Positions 1 through 9,676 of a stretch of DNA of 64,000 nucleotides are shown here, in pieces; position 1 is the first letter of the stretch; every line of letters starts with the position of its first letter. Position numbers and translations under genes: made by a program. The notes beneath the pieces are model-generated. The model was given only the letters and a program-made list of their open reading frames with translations. It had not been told where the DNA came from and searched no databases. The stretch lies in assembly GCA_020072645.1 (NCBI GenBank), contig JAIQGK010000014.1, forward strand, positions 1 to 64,000, in the 5' to 3' direction. This DNA is from Terriglobia bacterium (GTDB taxonomy: Bacteria > Acidobacteriota > Terriglobia > Terriglobales > Acidobacteriaceae).

Positions 1-50
1 AACTGCTCTCGACGGATAAAGGTAAGTCGTGCATTCTTATGAATGTCCAT
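1..50 (-). CDS. IS481-type transposase, N-terminal fragment (continues left of window)
   Basis: Only the first 16 codons lie in the window. They read MDIHKNARLTFIRREQ from an ATG at 50 on the minus strand, with GGAGG eight to twelve bases upstream. The opening xxHKNARLT is the characteristic start of IS481-family DDE transposases (family knowledge). The helix-turn-helix and the DDE catalytic region would be beyond the left edge, so intactness cannot be judged. The upstream sequence up to 134 resembles an IS481 terminal repeat, which supports the call. Short length is the main uncertainty. Confidence 0.72.
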   Translation of the reverse strand, partial: MDIHKNARLTFIRREQ

Positions 51-134
51 TCGGGCCTCCAGATTTGAGTTGACTGCTCATCACAATCAGCTTCTCTGGT
101 TTTGCTCGAATGGACAACCTCTTGAAATGTCACA
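1..134 (-). mobile_element. IS481-like insertion sequence, 5' end with terminal inverted repeat
   Basis: Read on the minus strand, the sequence from 134 downward starts TGTGACATTTCAAGAGGTTG, then continues to the transposase ribosome binding site and ATG at 50. IS481 elements begin TGTGA and carry an AGGTTGT block shortly after (remembered family consensus), so the element boundary is placed at 134. The other terminus and any target-site duplication lie outside the window, so the boundary is a prediction. Confidence 0.6.
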
Positions 135-530
135 GTTAGACCAATAGCATGGCCCTTATTATTCCCAAAATGGAACAGAATTTAACCGAATTTAAATTGA
201 GCTTTCTCATATTTTTGCTTATGCTGTGATCTCCTGCCTCGGGCCCCGAAATGTTTGTGACGTTTCTCTGGAGAAAAAGATGACCATCGTAAATACCGTA
301 GTTCATCGCTTTTCATATCAGAATTGTCCTCGTTCTTTTGACTACAGCGGCAGGACACTGCTTTCATTCAGGCAGGCTGCTCCCGCGCCACCGTGGTATC
401 TCTAGCAAACACCAATCTCCGATAAGCAGCTCAATATCAAACCTGCATTGTAAGGTTGATCAACACCCGTTTGCCCACGCAAGATAAAGGCCGGTATCTG
501 CGTGCGCTTTGTCAAACCAGGAGCACCGCT
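135..530. other. AT-rich spacer without a recognisable gene
   Basis: About 400 bases between the insertion-sequence end and the LysR fragment. Short reading frames occur on the minus strand but none has a ribosome binding site together with a family resemblance. It may hold the remains of whatever the insertion sequence entered; nothing specific is supported. Confidence 0.4.
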
Positions 531-908
531 ATGGAAATTCATCAGCTTAGATATTTTTGTGCCATCGTGAAACAAGGAACATTCACACGCGCAGCAGAGT
601 CTGAGTATGTAGCGCAGCCCTCTTTGTCGCAGCAGATTCATAAGCTGGAAGACGAGTTGGGAGGAAGGTTATTCTACCGGCTGCCGCGGGCAGCGCGCCT
701 TACCGTTTTGGGCGAGTGTTTTCTGCCTCGCGCGCTAGCCATTCTGCAGGCGATCCGCGACACCAAAGCCGAAGTGCGCAAGATTATTGAACTCGGCTGC
801 TCGCAAACGGGACTGGATTCGGGGACAACCAATTTATTGCGAAGAATGGAAAATGAGCAGGTTGACGCAAGTAAAAACTTAATTTCCGAGCTGTCCAAGA
901 GCGCATGA
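531..908 (+). pseudogene. LysR-family regulator reduced to its DNA-binding domain
   Basis: The 125-residue product starts MEIHQLRYFCAIVKQGTFTR and keeps a complete LysR winged helix-turn-helix (about residues 1-60: TRAAESEYVAQPSLSQQIHKLE) and the start of the linker helix (to about 85). A normal LysR protein is about 300 residues, the rest being the effector-binding domain that senses a ligand and allows tetramerisation. Here the sequence diverges after EVRKIIELG and stops. No continuing LysR frame was seen downstream before the haloperoxidase terminator. It may be a decayed gene or a short stand-alone DNA-binding protein; decay is favoured because it lies near an insertion sequence. ATG 531 is chosen because homology begins there. 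Confidence 0.7.
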
Positions 909-977
909 AGCCATTGACCTGAACTTGGTTTTTTTGTGGCATAAGTAATCGCAAATACGAATATCCAAAATTAAAGA

Positions 978-1004
978 GGCAGCAACCGATAACCGGCTGC
1001 TGCC
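978..1004 (-). terminator. Rho-independent terminator of the haloperoxidase gene
   Basis: On the minus strand an 11-pair stem with one mismatch (GGCAGCAGCCG / CGGTTGCTGCC, loop of five) lies about 40 bases after the haloperoxidase stop codon and is followed by the T-rich TCTTTAATTTT. The plus-strand LysR fragment ends upstream, so the hairpin sits between convergent genes. Confidence 0.7.
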
Positions 1005-1041
1005 CCTGCTGTTGATACTGCCAAGATGCTGCCTTTACAGC

Positions 1042-2976
1042 TTATGCGAGCGCTGGGCACGTAGTCTGCGTGCTTGTGCCGTTGTTGAATACGCCCGGAC
1101 TGCTATTGACGAACGTTTGAGTTGTGCCGTCAAACTTGGTGATGCTGATGCTGAACGGCTCGTTGTAGCCCACAGCCCGGTCATTGAGCAGACTGATTCC
1201 CACTTGCTCGCCCAGCAGAATGGAAGCCCGGCTGGAGCTGCGGAAGTGAATGCCCGCGTGGATTCCGTGACCAAATGAGATGTTGTGTGCCAGTTTTGAG
1301 AGCTCACCGTTGATGGTGAGGTTGGCAGCGTCTGTGCCGGTGTAAGGCACCAGTGAAAGGCCATCTTCACTGGGCTGCATTACGTCAGTTCCGGCGGCCT
1401 GGAGTAACGGCTGGATCTTCTTACTGCCGTCAAAGAAAAACTTCAGGGCGGTGATGCATGCGCCTGCGACGGTGCCGTGGCCCGTGGGATAGCACGGATG
1501 AGTGGGCGCTCCTTCAGGGAAGGCCTGTGGCAGCAAGTAAGTGCCAAATTGCGAGAATGTCTTGGCGACTGCCTGCGAATTCAGAACGTCAGCATGCAAA
1601 TGTGCCGCGGCCTGCGGGAGCGGACTCCGGTTGGTGAGGCGCGCATGCACCAGTGCTCCGTAATCTTCTGGACGCTGCCGCAGGTTAACGACCCACTTAT
1701 GGAACCACGCCGCTTTGAGGGCGCGGGTCGCCATCTCAGGCAGCGTAGCGGAACAATCTGCCGCATCCAGCGTGCCAAAGCCGTGCTCCGTCCTTGAGCC
1801 GATATACGGATTGCCTGGGTTAAGCGGCGCATTAAGGTTCAGAAGGAGCAGGAAAGCGAGGAAATACGTTTCGTGGAGCACGTCCACGTGAGTGTACGAG
1901 GCCATGTCCCTGCCGTTGCGCAAGAACCGGGGAGTTGGATCAAAGGCCAGCGAGCCGCTGGGCGGGAAGCCGTTCTCCACGTTGATGTACTCCGCCACGC
2001 TGGTCATGAAGTTCTGGTTCGGCGCAAAGACTTTGAACATCATGCTGAGAGGCAGAGCGCCAAAGCTAGTCGGGTGCAGCAGGAACTGCGAGAGATATGG
2101 TCCTTGAACATTTCCATCCCCGGCGACGATCCGGCCGCGAAATAAATTCTGCGCTGTCACCGGAAACGGATACTCATTGTTTGCGGTGCTCTTGATATAC
2201 GTGAGATTGTTCAATTCAGTTACGGCCTGGGCCACAAGTGCGTTGCCGTCGTAAGCGGTAAAGTTGACGTCGCGCAGCATGGCCGCCCAGTAGTGCTCCA
2301 CTTCCTCATCCGCGGTCTGCGCGCTGGCAGTGGTGGGCGCGGGATCAATGACCGTCGCGTGCGAATCCAGACCTTCCAGGTCATACGCCAGCGACGTCTG
2401 TGGTCCATTCAGCTGCGCATTGGGATTGGTTCCACCGGGATTGCCGACAAGGATGTTTTGAAAATCGGCAAAGTTGGTGCTGGTAAGAGCGTTCACAAAG
2501 CTGTTGAAGGATGTTGCATTCACTATTCCCAGATTGTCATGCTGTAGCGTTTTGCTCCACGTGCCGCTGTGGTCCGTGTACAGCGCGAAATCGCCATTGT
2601 CCGGCGCAACCGGAGGGCTGACTTTCTCAGCTTGCGCTTCCTGCTTGCGATAGTTGAAAGCATTATTGGCGCGGTTGTTTTCTGAATAAACTATGTCCGA
2701 CGCTTCCGCCTCGGTCGCTTTCCCGCCCAGCAACGGTTCAAGCGGGACTAAGCCGGCTGCCATGGCCATTGCGGTCAGGCCGCCGGCCCTGCCCAGAAAC
2801 GAGCGCCGGCTGCGATCAGCCAGCTGAGTGCGCAAATTATTTTTGTGGCCGTTTTTCTTTCCCTCGGTTTGCGTTCCGTTGCTTGGGGACATGCTTACGG
2901 AATGCGAGCCTTGTTGGGGAACGGGCTGAGTTGCTGTTTCTCCTGGTACGGTAAGGGACTGCACTTTCTCACTCAT
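1042..2976 (-). CDS. Vanadium-dependent haloperoxidase (PAP2 fold), Tat-exported
   Basis: 644 residues. A twin-arginine signal (SRRSFLGRAGG, arginines near 57-58, followed by a hydrophobic alanine-rich stretch) sits about 50 residues in, so folded export is expected. The C-terminal half carries vanadate/phosphate-binding signatures of the PAP2/haloperoxidase fold: a WFHKW...LRQRPE block, PTGHGTVAGA near residue 495 and GHGIHAGIHFRSSS near 570, which supply the usual Lys/Arg, Gly-His and His/Arg ligands. Such enzymes oxidise halides with hydrogen peroxide; related acid phosphatases share the pocket, so substrate is uncertain. The ATG has GGAGGAATTC just upstream. The gene stands alone; an inverted repeat at 3044-3086 lies in its promoter region. 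Confidence 0.88.
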   Translation of the reverse strand: MSEKVQSLTVPGETATQPVPQQGSHSVSMSPSNGTQTEGKKNGHKNNLRTQLADRSRRSFLGRAGGLTAMAMAAGLVPLEPLLGGKATEAEASDIVYSENNRANNAFNYRKQEAQAEKVSPPVAPDNGDFALYTDHSGTWSKTLQHDNLGIVNATSFNSFVNALTSTNFADFQNILVGNPGGTNPNAQLNGPQTSLAYDLEGLDSHATVIDPAPTTASAQTADEEVEHYWAAMLRDVNFTAYDGNALVAQAVTELNNLTYIKSTANNEYPFPVTAQNLFRGRIVAGDGNVQGPYLSQFLLHPTSFGALPLSMMFKVFAPNQNFMTSVAEYINVENGFPPSGSLAFDPTPRFLRNGRDMASYTHVDVLHETYFLAFLLLLNLNAPLNPGNPYIGSRTEHGFGTLDAADCSATLPEMATRALKAAWFHKWVVNLRQRPEDYGALVHARLTNRSPLPQAAAHLHADVLNSQAVAKTFSQFGTYLLPQAFPEGAPTHPCYPTGHGTVAGACITALKFFFDGSKKIQPLLQAAGTDVMQPSEDGLSLVPYTGTDAANLTINGELSKLAHNISFGHGIHAGIHFRSSSRASILLGEQVGISLLNDRAVGYNEPFSISITKFDGTTQTFVNSSPGVFNNGTSTQTTCPALA

Positions 2977-3495
2977 GAATTCCTCCGCGCGTTCTGCACT
3001 TGCTCAAATGCAGAGCTGGCCAGAGTTCATCATGCTGGATAAATAGATTCCAATATTTTGTTTCTATGGTTTGTAGCTGGAATCTATGGGCCTTATTTTT
3101 GCGCAAGTTAGCAGGGGGTGGAAATCGAGCGCCATAGTTTGTTCCTATGGGTTTAGGAACCTAGGCGTGTGCAAAAATGCTCGGCGAGAGAACGAGCAGG
3201 GCGTACAGCGAAAATCTTAACTGCACAATCCTGAGCGAATCCGAGCGGGGGAACGATGCTAGGATGAGTCGAAGGCTCCGTGTGCGGAGGGCCTGGGTTA
3301 TCTGTAGTAATCGAGACTTAACCCCCGTAGGCGGCGACACCGAATACATGTTTTGGACCACACGGAACGCCGTGCTATCAGCAGCAATTCTTGATGAGAT
3401 ACCCGTAGATCGCTAATTTCCCTACCGCCGAGGCGGCGGCGCACACGTGCCGTCGCCCGCCATCCGCATATGGAATGGACGATCAACCCGAAGCA
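2977..3495. other. Haloperoxidase upstream region with inverted repeat and no convincing gene
   Basis: About 520 bases. TAGATTCCA (3044-3052) and TGGAATCTA (3078-3086) form a 9-base inverted repeat 70-110 bases upstream of the haloperoxidase start, and CTATGG is repeated three times (near 3064, 3084 and 3144). These could be regulator sites. The 3160-3490 part contains only short reading frames of odd composition on both strands and no recognised family. Confidence 0.4.
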
Positions 3496-3780
3496 CTACC
3501 TCATGTCGCGTTTGCCATGAATCACGCTCGCTATGACTACCTCTTCCGTTTCCACCTTGTAAATGATGCGATAGCTGTAGGCGAGCAGCTCTCTGAGCGA
3601 TGGGTCTTAAAATTCTGGAAATTCACGGCCTGACTGCGGAAAACGAGCAAGCTGACGTGTGAGCTTTACTATCTTTTTGACAACAATCTTTGCGTAAGCA
3701 GGAGAATCGGAAGAGATGAAAGCGGCAATGGATTCGACATCGGCAAGCGCGCGTGCGGACCAGGTTACTCGCTTAGCCAT
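3496..3780 (-). pseudogene. ParE/RelE-type toxin interrupted by an in-frame TAA
   Basis: Reading from ATG 3780 gives MAKRVTWSARALADVESIAA, then LARFPQSGREFPEF, a TAA stop at 3609-3607, and continues in the same frame with DPSLRELLAYSYRIIYKVE and VIHGKRD to TAG at 3498-3496. Ignoring the stop, the 93 residues match a full-length ParE/RelE toxin: N-terminal helices, then the conserved LRE...YRIIYKV...VIHGRR core. The stop removes the C-terminal beta sheet and most active residues. The frame is otherwise open, so a single nonsense change is the simplest explanation. The start overlaps the end of the antitoxin gene by 16 bases, the normal arrangement for such pairs. Confidence 0.78.
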
Positions 3781-3950
3781 TTGCTCAGACGTGACTCGGC
3801 GTCTTCCTGGGAGATCGTGCCATTCTGGCGCGCATCCTCCAGCCCGCTTCTCACCTTTTCCAGCACGTAAAGGTGATACTGAATGTCCTCGATAGAGCAG
3901 TTGTCCGGAAGCTTTTCCAGCAACGATTTGGCTTCCTGTTTGGCTGTCAT
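3765..3950 (-). CDS. Antitoxin of the disrupted ParE-type pair
   Basis: 61 residues from ATG 3950 (MTAKQEAKSLLEKLPDNCSI, ending RLSKWLSE). Small, acidic and helical, with the sequence type of antitoxins commonly encoded upstream of ParE/RelE toxins: a short N-terminal region, then a helix that would bind the toxin. No clear ribbon-helix-helix was recognised. It is intact and overlaps the toxin start by 16 bases, so the two were translated together. With the toxin truncated, the antitoxin may now be a leftover. A longer frame runs upstream to 4202 but overlaps the divergent peptidase gene and lacks protein-like composition there. Confidence 0.68.
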   Translation of the reverse strand: MTAKQEAKSLLEKLPDNCSIEDIQYHLYVLEKVRSGLEDARQNGTISQEDAESRLSKWLSE

Positions 3951-4008
3951 GCCCCCTAGCATATCATTTCCCGTCACGTTATCCTTTTCCCGAGGACTCT
4001 TAACGCCC

Positions 4009-5748
4009 ATGCGCCGACTCCTGACATTTCTACTGGTATCAACTCTCATGGCTACTGCCCAGAAGACTCCTGCTCCTGCTTCCGCCAACACTTCTTTTCC
4101 CAACGCCGACGAACTCAACCAGATGGCAGCGCGGTTTGCGCCTGCGCCTCTGGATGTCGATCTCTCCAGCCTCTCCGCCGGGGACAAGAAAGCGCTGGCC
4201 AAGCTGATTGAGGCCGGACGGATCGTGAACCACCTTTTTATGCGGCAGTTCTGGAGCGGCGACCTGGCGCTTTACCAGAAGCTGCAACTGGATAAGTCCG
4301 CGCTGGGCAAGGCGCGGCTGCATTATTTCTGGATCAACAAAGGCCCATGGTCAGAGATTGACGAGCACAAGGCATTCCTGCCCGGAGTGCCGGCGAAGAA
4401 GCCGGCGGGCGCGAATTTTTATCCGGAAGACATGACCAAGGAAGAATTTGAGGCCTGGGCCAAGACGCTCTATCCGGAATCGAAAGAGCAGGCGGAAGGG
4501 TTCTTTACCGTGATTCGTCGCGGCGCGGACAAAAAACTCAAGATGGTCCCCTACAGCGAGGAATACAAAACCGATCTCGCCAAAGCGGCCGCGCTGCTGA
4601 AACAGGCCGCCGCGCTCACGGACAACGCGTCGCTCAAAAAGTTTCTTACCACGCGCGCTGCCGCCTTCAGCACCAACAATTATTTTGAAAGCGACATGGC
4701 GTGGATGGACCTGGACGCGCCCGTGGACGTGACGATTGGCCCGTATGAGACGTACAACGACGAGCTGTTTGGCTACAAAGCTGCGTTTGAGGCCTACATC
4801 AACGTGCGCGACGAGAAAGAATCCGCGCGGCTGGCGTTCCTGGGTGAGCACCTGCAGGAGATTGAAAACAATCTGCCGGAAGACCCGAAGTATCGCGTGC
4901 CCAAGCTGGGAGCGGCGGCGCCCATCCGCGTGGTAAATGAAGTTTTTGCCGCCGGCGACGGCAATCATGGCGTGCAGACCGCGGCCTACAACCTGCCCAA
5001 TGACGATAAAGTTGTCCAGCAGAAGGGCAGCAAGCGCGTGATGCTCAAAAATATTCAGGAAGCAAAATTCAAATCCACGCTGGAGCCGATATCGAAAGTG
5101 GTGCTGCAACCGGCGGCGCAGCAGGACCTGAGCTTTGAATTGTTCTTCACCCACATTGTGGCCCATGAACTCACGCACGGACTGGGCCCGCACCAGATCA
5201 AGGTCAACGGTCGCGATACGAACCCGCGCCTGGAGCTGAAAGAACTTTACAGCGCCGTGGAAGAAGCCAAGGCCGACGTGACCGGCCTCTTCGCGCTGCA
5301 ATACCTGATGACGCAAGCCGACAAAGGCGCGATGCAGGCGCCGCTTCCGCACGGCCCAGACGCGGAGCGCAAGCTCTACACCACGTATCTTGCGTCTTCA
5401 TTCCGCACGCTGCGCTTTGGCCTGCAGGATTCGCACGCCAAGGGCATGGCCGTGCAGTTCAATTATTTTCTTGATAAAGGCGCTTTCGTCGCGAACTCTG
5501 ACGGCACCTTCAGCGTGGATCTGGGCAAGATCAAAGACGCAGTCGCGGGGCTGGACCACGAGCTGCTCACGCTGGAAGCCACCGGCGATTATGCCGGCAC
5601 GAAGAAGCTGATGAGCGAAATGATGGTGCTGCGTCCTGAAGTGCAGAAAGCCCTGGAGCGGCTGAAAGGCGTTCCCACGGACATTGAGCCGGTATTTGTG
5701 ACCGCCGGTGCGAGCCCAGCCAAAGCCATGCCGAAGAAAACGAAGTGA
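4009..5748 (+). CDS. Secreted M49-like zinc metallopeptidase (dipeptidyl-peptidase III relative)
   Basis: 579 residues from ATG 4009 (MRRLLTFLLVSTLMATAQ), a clear signal peptide; the frame is open further upstream but the signal peptide fixes the start. The zinc site is visible as HELTHG (His386, Glu387, His390) followed about 30 residues later by VEEAKAD (Glu418/419), matching the HExxxH/HExxH plus EECRAE-type glutamate of M49 peptidases and their nudix-linked relatives. Those enzymes remove dipeptides from oligopeptide N-termini. Export suggests a periplasmic role in peptide or cell-wall turnover (inference). The last 15 residues are lysine-rich. A small membrane protein gene follows after 18 bases. 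Confidence 0.82.
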   Translation: MRRLLTFLLVSTLMATAQKTPAPASANTSFPNADELNQMAARFAPAPLDVDLSSLSAGDKKALAKLIEAGRIVNHLFMRQFWSGDLALYQKLQLDKSALGKARLHYFWINKGPWSEIDEHKAFLPGVPAKKPAGANFYPEDMTKEEFEAWAKTLYPESKEQAEGFFTVIRRGADKKLKMVPYSEEYKTDLAKAAALLKQAAALTDNASLKKFLTTRAAAFSTNNYFESDMAWMDLDAPVDVTIGPYETYNDELFGYKAAFEAYINVRDEKESARLAFLGEHLQEIENNLPEDPKYRVPKLGAAAPIRVVNEVFAAGDGNHGVQTAAYNLPNDDKVVQQKGSKRVMLKNIQEAKFKSTLEPISKVVLQPAAQQDLSFELFFTHIVAHELTHGLGPHQIKVNGRDTNPRLELKELYSAVEEAKADVTGLFALQYLMTQADKGAMQAPLPHGPDAERKLYTTYLASSFRTLRFGLQDSHAKGMAVQFNYFLDKGAFVANSDGTFSVDLGKIKDAVAGLDHELLTLEATGDYAGTKKLMSEMMVLRPEVQKALERLKGVPTDIEPVFVTAGASPAKAMPKKTK

Positions 5749-5766
5749 GCTGACAAGGAACGACCA

Positions 5767-5988
5767 ATGTTTGATGGAATTGGAACCCTCTACACGCTAT
5801 ACATAGTTGGCTTCGCGATTGCATTGACCGTCTCAGGCTGGATTGTGACCGTGCGTGTGCGGCGCAGGATGAAAAAATCCCTGGGACGAAAGGCCACCGA
5901 TCTGGAATTGGCGTCGCTCAACACGTGGATGCGCGTGGAGGAAGCAGAGCAGCGGGACAAGCAGAGCAGCCCAATTCATCCGCGTTGA
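5767..5988 (+). CDS. Small single-span membrane protein, unknown
   Basis: 73 residues. One N-terminal membrane segment (about residues 6-28, LYTLYIVGFAIALTVSGWIV) is followed by a strongly basic stretch (RVRRRMKKSLGRK) and a charged helix, giving a predicted cytoplasmic tail. ATG 5767 follows the peptidase stop by 18 bases and has AAGGA upstream (TGACAAGGAACGACC), so co-transcription with the peptidase is likely. No family was recognised. Confidence 0.6.
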   Translation: MFDGIGTLYTLYIVGFAIALTVSGWIVTVRVRRRMKKSLGRKATDLELASLNTWMRVEEAEQRDKQSSPIHPR

Positions 5989-6028
5989 TCGCGGTATTGG
6001 TTTTGTGCATCCTACTATTGAGGTAAAA

Positions 6029-6295
6029 ATGCGCGAACTTGTCGCCAATACGGATGACCTTATCAGTGTCCTCGATCGTGTCCTGGATAAAGGGATTGTC
6101 CTGGAATCGTGGGCACGCCTGTCCTTGCAGGAATCCGGGTTCAGTAACGCAGATTCCAGAGTCCCAGCCGGCTCAAAGATTTCCGTGGAATCGTCGGCCG
6201 TGTACGTCGGTTACGGCACACGCGGCTCGTGGCGTGAAGACGTGGAACTGGATGATCTATTTCCCTTCTGGCGGCGCGATCTCTGGAGCAAATAG
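6029..6295 (+). CDS. GvpA/GvpJ-like small protein outside a gas-vesicle cluster
   Basis: 88 residues from ATG 6029, with GAGGT eight bases upstream; an in-frame GTG at 6005 is an alternative start. Residues 8-32 contain LISVLDRVLDKGIVLESWAR and LSL, which lines up with the GvpA core ([22 protein letters not shown]), and the later RVPAGSKISVESSAVYVGYG follows the second GvpA block (RIVIASVETYLKYAEAVG). A 9-10 residue insertion separates them. The C-terminus (DDLFPFWRRDLWSK) is unlike GvpA. No other gvp gene is in the window, so a structural gas vesicle is unlikely; minor GvpJ/M/S-like or unrelated use is possible. Confidence 0.62.
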   Translation: MRELVANTDDLISVLDRVLDKGIVLESWARLSLQESGFSNADSRVPAGSKISVESSAVYVGYGTRGSWREDVELDDLFPFWRRDLWSK

Positions 6296-6525
6296 CCCCG
6301 CGCGCGCAGCCCCAGAAAAGTGGAAATCGCACTGTTGACTTTTTAGTTATGTGGCGATATTCTGCGGTTACACGGGAAAGGAGGGCGATCCAAATATATG
6401 AAGAATTCTGATTGTAGTGGTTTACGTGAGGTGGCTGAGGCTTAAGGCGTGAGTCTTTAAGTCCTGAGCGAAGTTGTGATTCGTGTAAGGCCTCCGCGCC
6501 TTCAGCCAATCCCAACAGCTTACCG

Positions 6526-6556
6526 AATAACCCCGCACATTGTGTGCGGGGTTATT
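6526..6556. terminator. Strong bidirectional hairpin between convergent genes
   Basis: A perfect 14-base stem (AATAACCCCGCACA, loop TTG, then its complement) is followed by TGCTTTT on the plus strand. It separates the plus-strand GvpA-like gene (ends 6295) from minus-strand genes starting at 6608. The 230 bases between the gene and the hairpin hold no recognised feature. Confidence 0.8.
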
Positions 6557-6607
6557 TGCTTTTACGGGGGAAAGGGGGGAGGGACACCTTTTTTGCTGCA
6601 ATCTTTT

Positions 6608-6778
6608 TCAGGACCGCCCGGCGGACATGGCTTTGGCGCGCTTTTTCACCACCACAGCCGGCTTGGGGTCTGACTTGGTTTTGCGGAACAGGTCCCGGAT
6701 GGCCAGGCCAAGCAGGAAATAAATTTCGCGATCGGTAACGATCTCGTAGAAGACCTTCATCGCACGCCAGATTCTCAT
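6608..6778 (-). CDS. Small basic protein, unknown
   Basis: 56 residues from ATG 6778 (MRIWRAMKVFYEIVTDREIY...), chosen because GGAGGCAGG lies directly upstream. The N-terminal half is amphipathic with a short hydrophobic patch (YFLLGLAIRDLF); the C-terminal half is lysine/arginine-rich (KTKSDPKPAVVVKKRAK). This could bind nucleic acid or a membrane surface, but no family was recognised. It ends 50 bases from the strong hairpin at 6526-6556. Confidence 0.5.
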   Translation of the reverse strand: MRIWRAMKVFYEIVTDREIYFLLGLAIRDLFRKTKSDPKPAVVVKKRAKAMSAGRS

Positions 6779-6904
6779 TCCTGCCTCCACGGCGAGTGGC
6801 TGAGTCTTGTCTGATGCAGAAGTTTTCACCCAGAGTTGCTGACTTTGCCGGAAAGATGCAAAAAATAGAGAGATTTTGGCGAATAAAGATCGTATAAGCC
6901 TGAC

Positions 6905-7396
6905 TTATGATGCAGTTCGCTTGTCGCGCCAGCCTATCCAGAGGGCAATTGCCAGCTGGAAAAAAATGCCGCCCATAGTATCGATCAGCACGTCCCGCAG
7001 GCTTGGGCCGCGTGAGGGAACAAAGATCTGGTGAAATTCGTCCAGGCTGCCGGCGATGGCGGCAACCAGCACCGCCAGCAAACTCCAGCGGAATGTCCAT
7101 CGCGGACGCGCCGGCAACGTGGCGCGCCACGAAAAAAATGCCAGCGCTCCCAGGAATCCATAGCTGCAAAAATGCGCTGACTTGCGGACGAGAAAGTGAA
7201 TTTGGTCGAACTGTTCGTCAAAGCGAGTGCCGAACAGCGCGTGGAAAATTTTCAAAAGCACGCTGCCTGTGTGCTCGGCGGAGAACGTGTCAGTGGAAAA
7301 AAGCGCGAGCACACAAAGCCAGATCAGCGTGGGGATCCACGCGCGCAGCTTGTGCGGCGCTGCGGTGCTTACAGGCTCTTGAACGGCGAATGACAA
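6905..7396 (-). CDS. VanZ-like family membrane protein
   Basis: 163 residues from TTG 7396 (GGCGGAAGAAGA upstream). Four hydrophobic segments and the family signatures are visible: RKSAHFCSYGFLGALAF in the middle and DEFHQIFVPSRGPSLRDVLI before the last membrane helix. VanZ proteins modestly raise teicoplanin tolerance in enterococci, but most family members, like this one outside a van cluster, have no defined role. It lies 11 bases downstream of guaB on the same strand, so co-transcription is likely. Confidence 0.85.
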   Translation of the reverse strand: MSFAVQEPVSTAAPHKLRAWIPTLIWLCVLALFSTDTFSAEHTGSVLLKIFHALFGTRFDEQFDQIHFLVRKSAHFCSYGFLGALAFFSWRATLPARPRWTFRWSLLAVLVAAIAGSLDEFHQIFVPSRGPSLRDVLIDTMGGIFFQLAIALWIGWRDKRTAS

Positions 7397-7407
7397 TCTT
7401 CTTCCGC

Positions 7408-8931
<1,524 letters not shown>

Positions 8932-9070
8932 TCAAGGAGGGACTAAGGAACTATTGTAACTGGTTTTGCCGCATCACGCAGGGTCCGCCGTAGGATTGGA
9001 ATCCGTTTCAAACTAAACAAACGAAAGTAATATTGACCAGAAAGAGGCCAGCCGCGATACTCGAAAGGTC

Positions 9071-9445
9071 ATGGAACCAAAGCAAGTTGCCACACCTGCG
9101 CCGGCTGGCGCATCTTCCGTTGTAACCGCTCCTGAAAAGCGTCATGAGAAGCGGCTGCATCTTGCCGTGCCCGTAAAAGTTTTTCCGGATGTTGCCAGTA
9201 TCGAATCGCAGAATTGCTGCACTTATGAGATTTCCGCTACCGGTGCCCGCCTCGTCGCGCCACCAGGTATTAAAAGCGTGGGACAAACCATCTGGCTGCA
9301 GCGCCAAAACCGCCGCGCTCGCTACAAAGTTGCATGGATCGGCAAGGACGGCACTTCGCAGCAAGGCCAGGTCGGCGTTGAAACCCTGGAGCCCGGCAAC
9401 GTGATCTGGGAACCCGAAATCAAAGCCCGCATCATGCGATCGTAG
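9071..9445 (+). CDS. PilZ-domain protein
   Basis: 124 residues. After a flexible 20-residue start comes EKRHEKRLHLAVPVKV, then TYEISATGARLVAP and, near the end, GQVGVETLEP. This is the PilZ layout: the RxxxR arginines and the D/NxSxxG motif (here EISATGA, with Glu in place of the usual Asp/Asn) bind cyclic di-GMP. The motif deviation makes binding uncertain. Divergent from guaB across 150 bases. In acidobacteria many single PilZ proteins exist without a known output; none is suggested by neighbours. Confidence 0.8.
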   Translation: MEPKQVATPAPAGASSVVTAPEKRHEKRLHLAVPVKVFPDVASIESQNCCTYEISATGARLVAPPGIKSVGQTIWLQRQNRRARYKVAWIGKDGTSQQGQVGVETLEPGNVIWEPEIKARIMRS

Positions 9446-9676
9446 CTTCGAGTCGCACTTTCCAACCTCTTTCTATAGATCATTTTATTTTCGACCATTT
9501 ATCTTTCAAACAGTTTTTCCGACTGTTGCTTTTCTTGATCGCCCTTTGGCAACGCCTCGCCATTGTGCAATGTTTTTCACGATCAGCTAAATATCTCATT
9601 CACCCTAAGTGAACCGCCTTAGTGCATAGGATTAAGAAAAGTTCCACAATGGGGCCATCCCCCAACGTGTGACTGA

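Noticed and set aside
3177-3416. Possible 79-residue ORF upstream of the toxin remnant
   Set aside because: No ribosome binding site, no family resemblance and irregular composition.
4351-5352. Long minus-strand open frame of 333 codons
   Set aside because: Lies wholly inside the M49 peptidase gene, has low-complexity Arg/Val/Phe-rich composition and no ribosome site; it is a reading-frame shadow of a G+C-rich gene.
6400-6525. Possible small RNA before the 14-base hairpin
   Set aside because: No promoter, tRNA-like arms or known RNA motif could be identified; the hairpin is sufficiently explained as a terminator.
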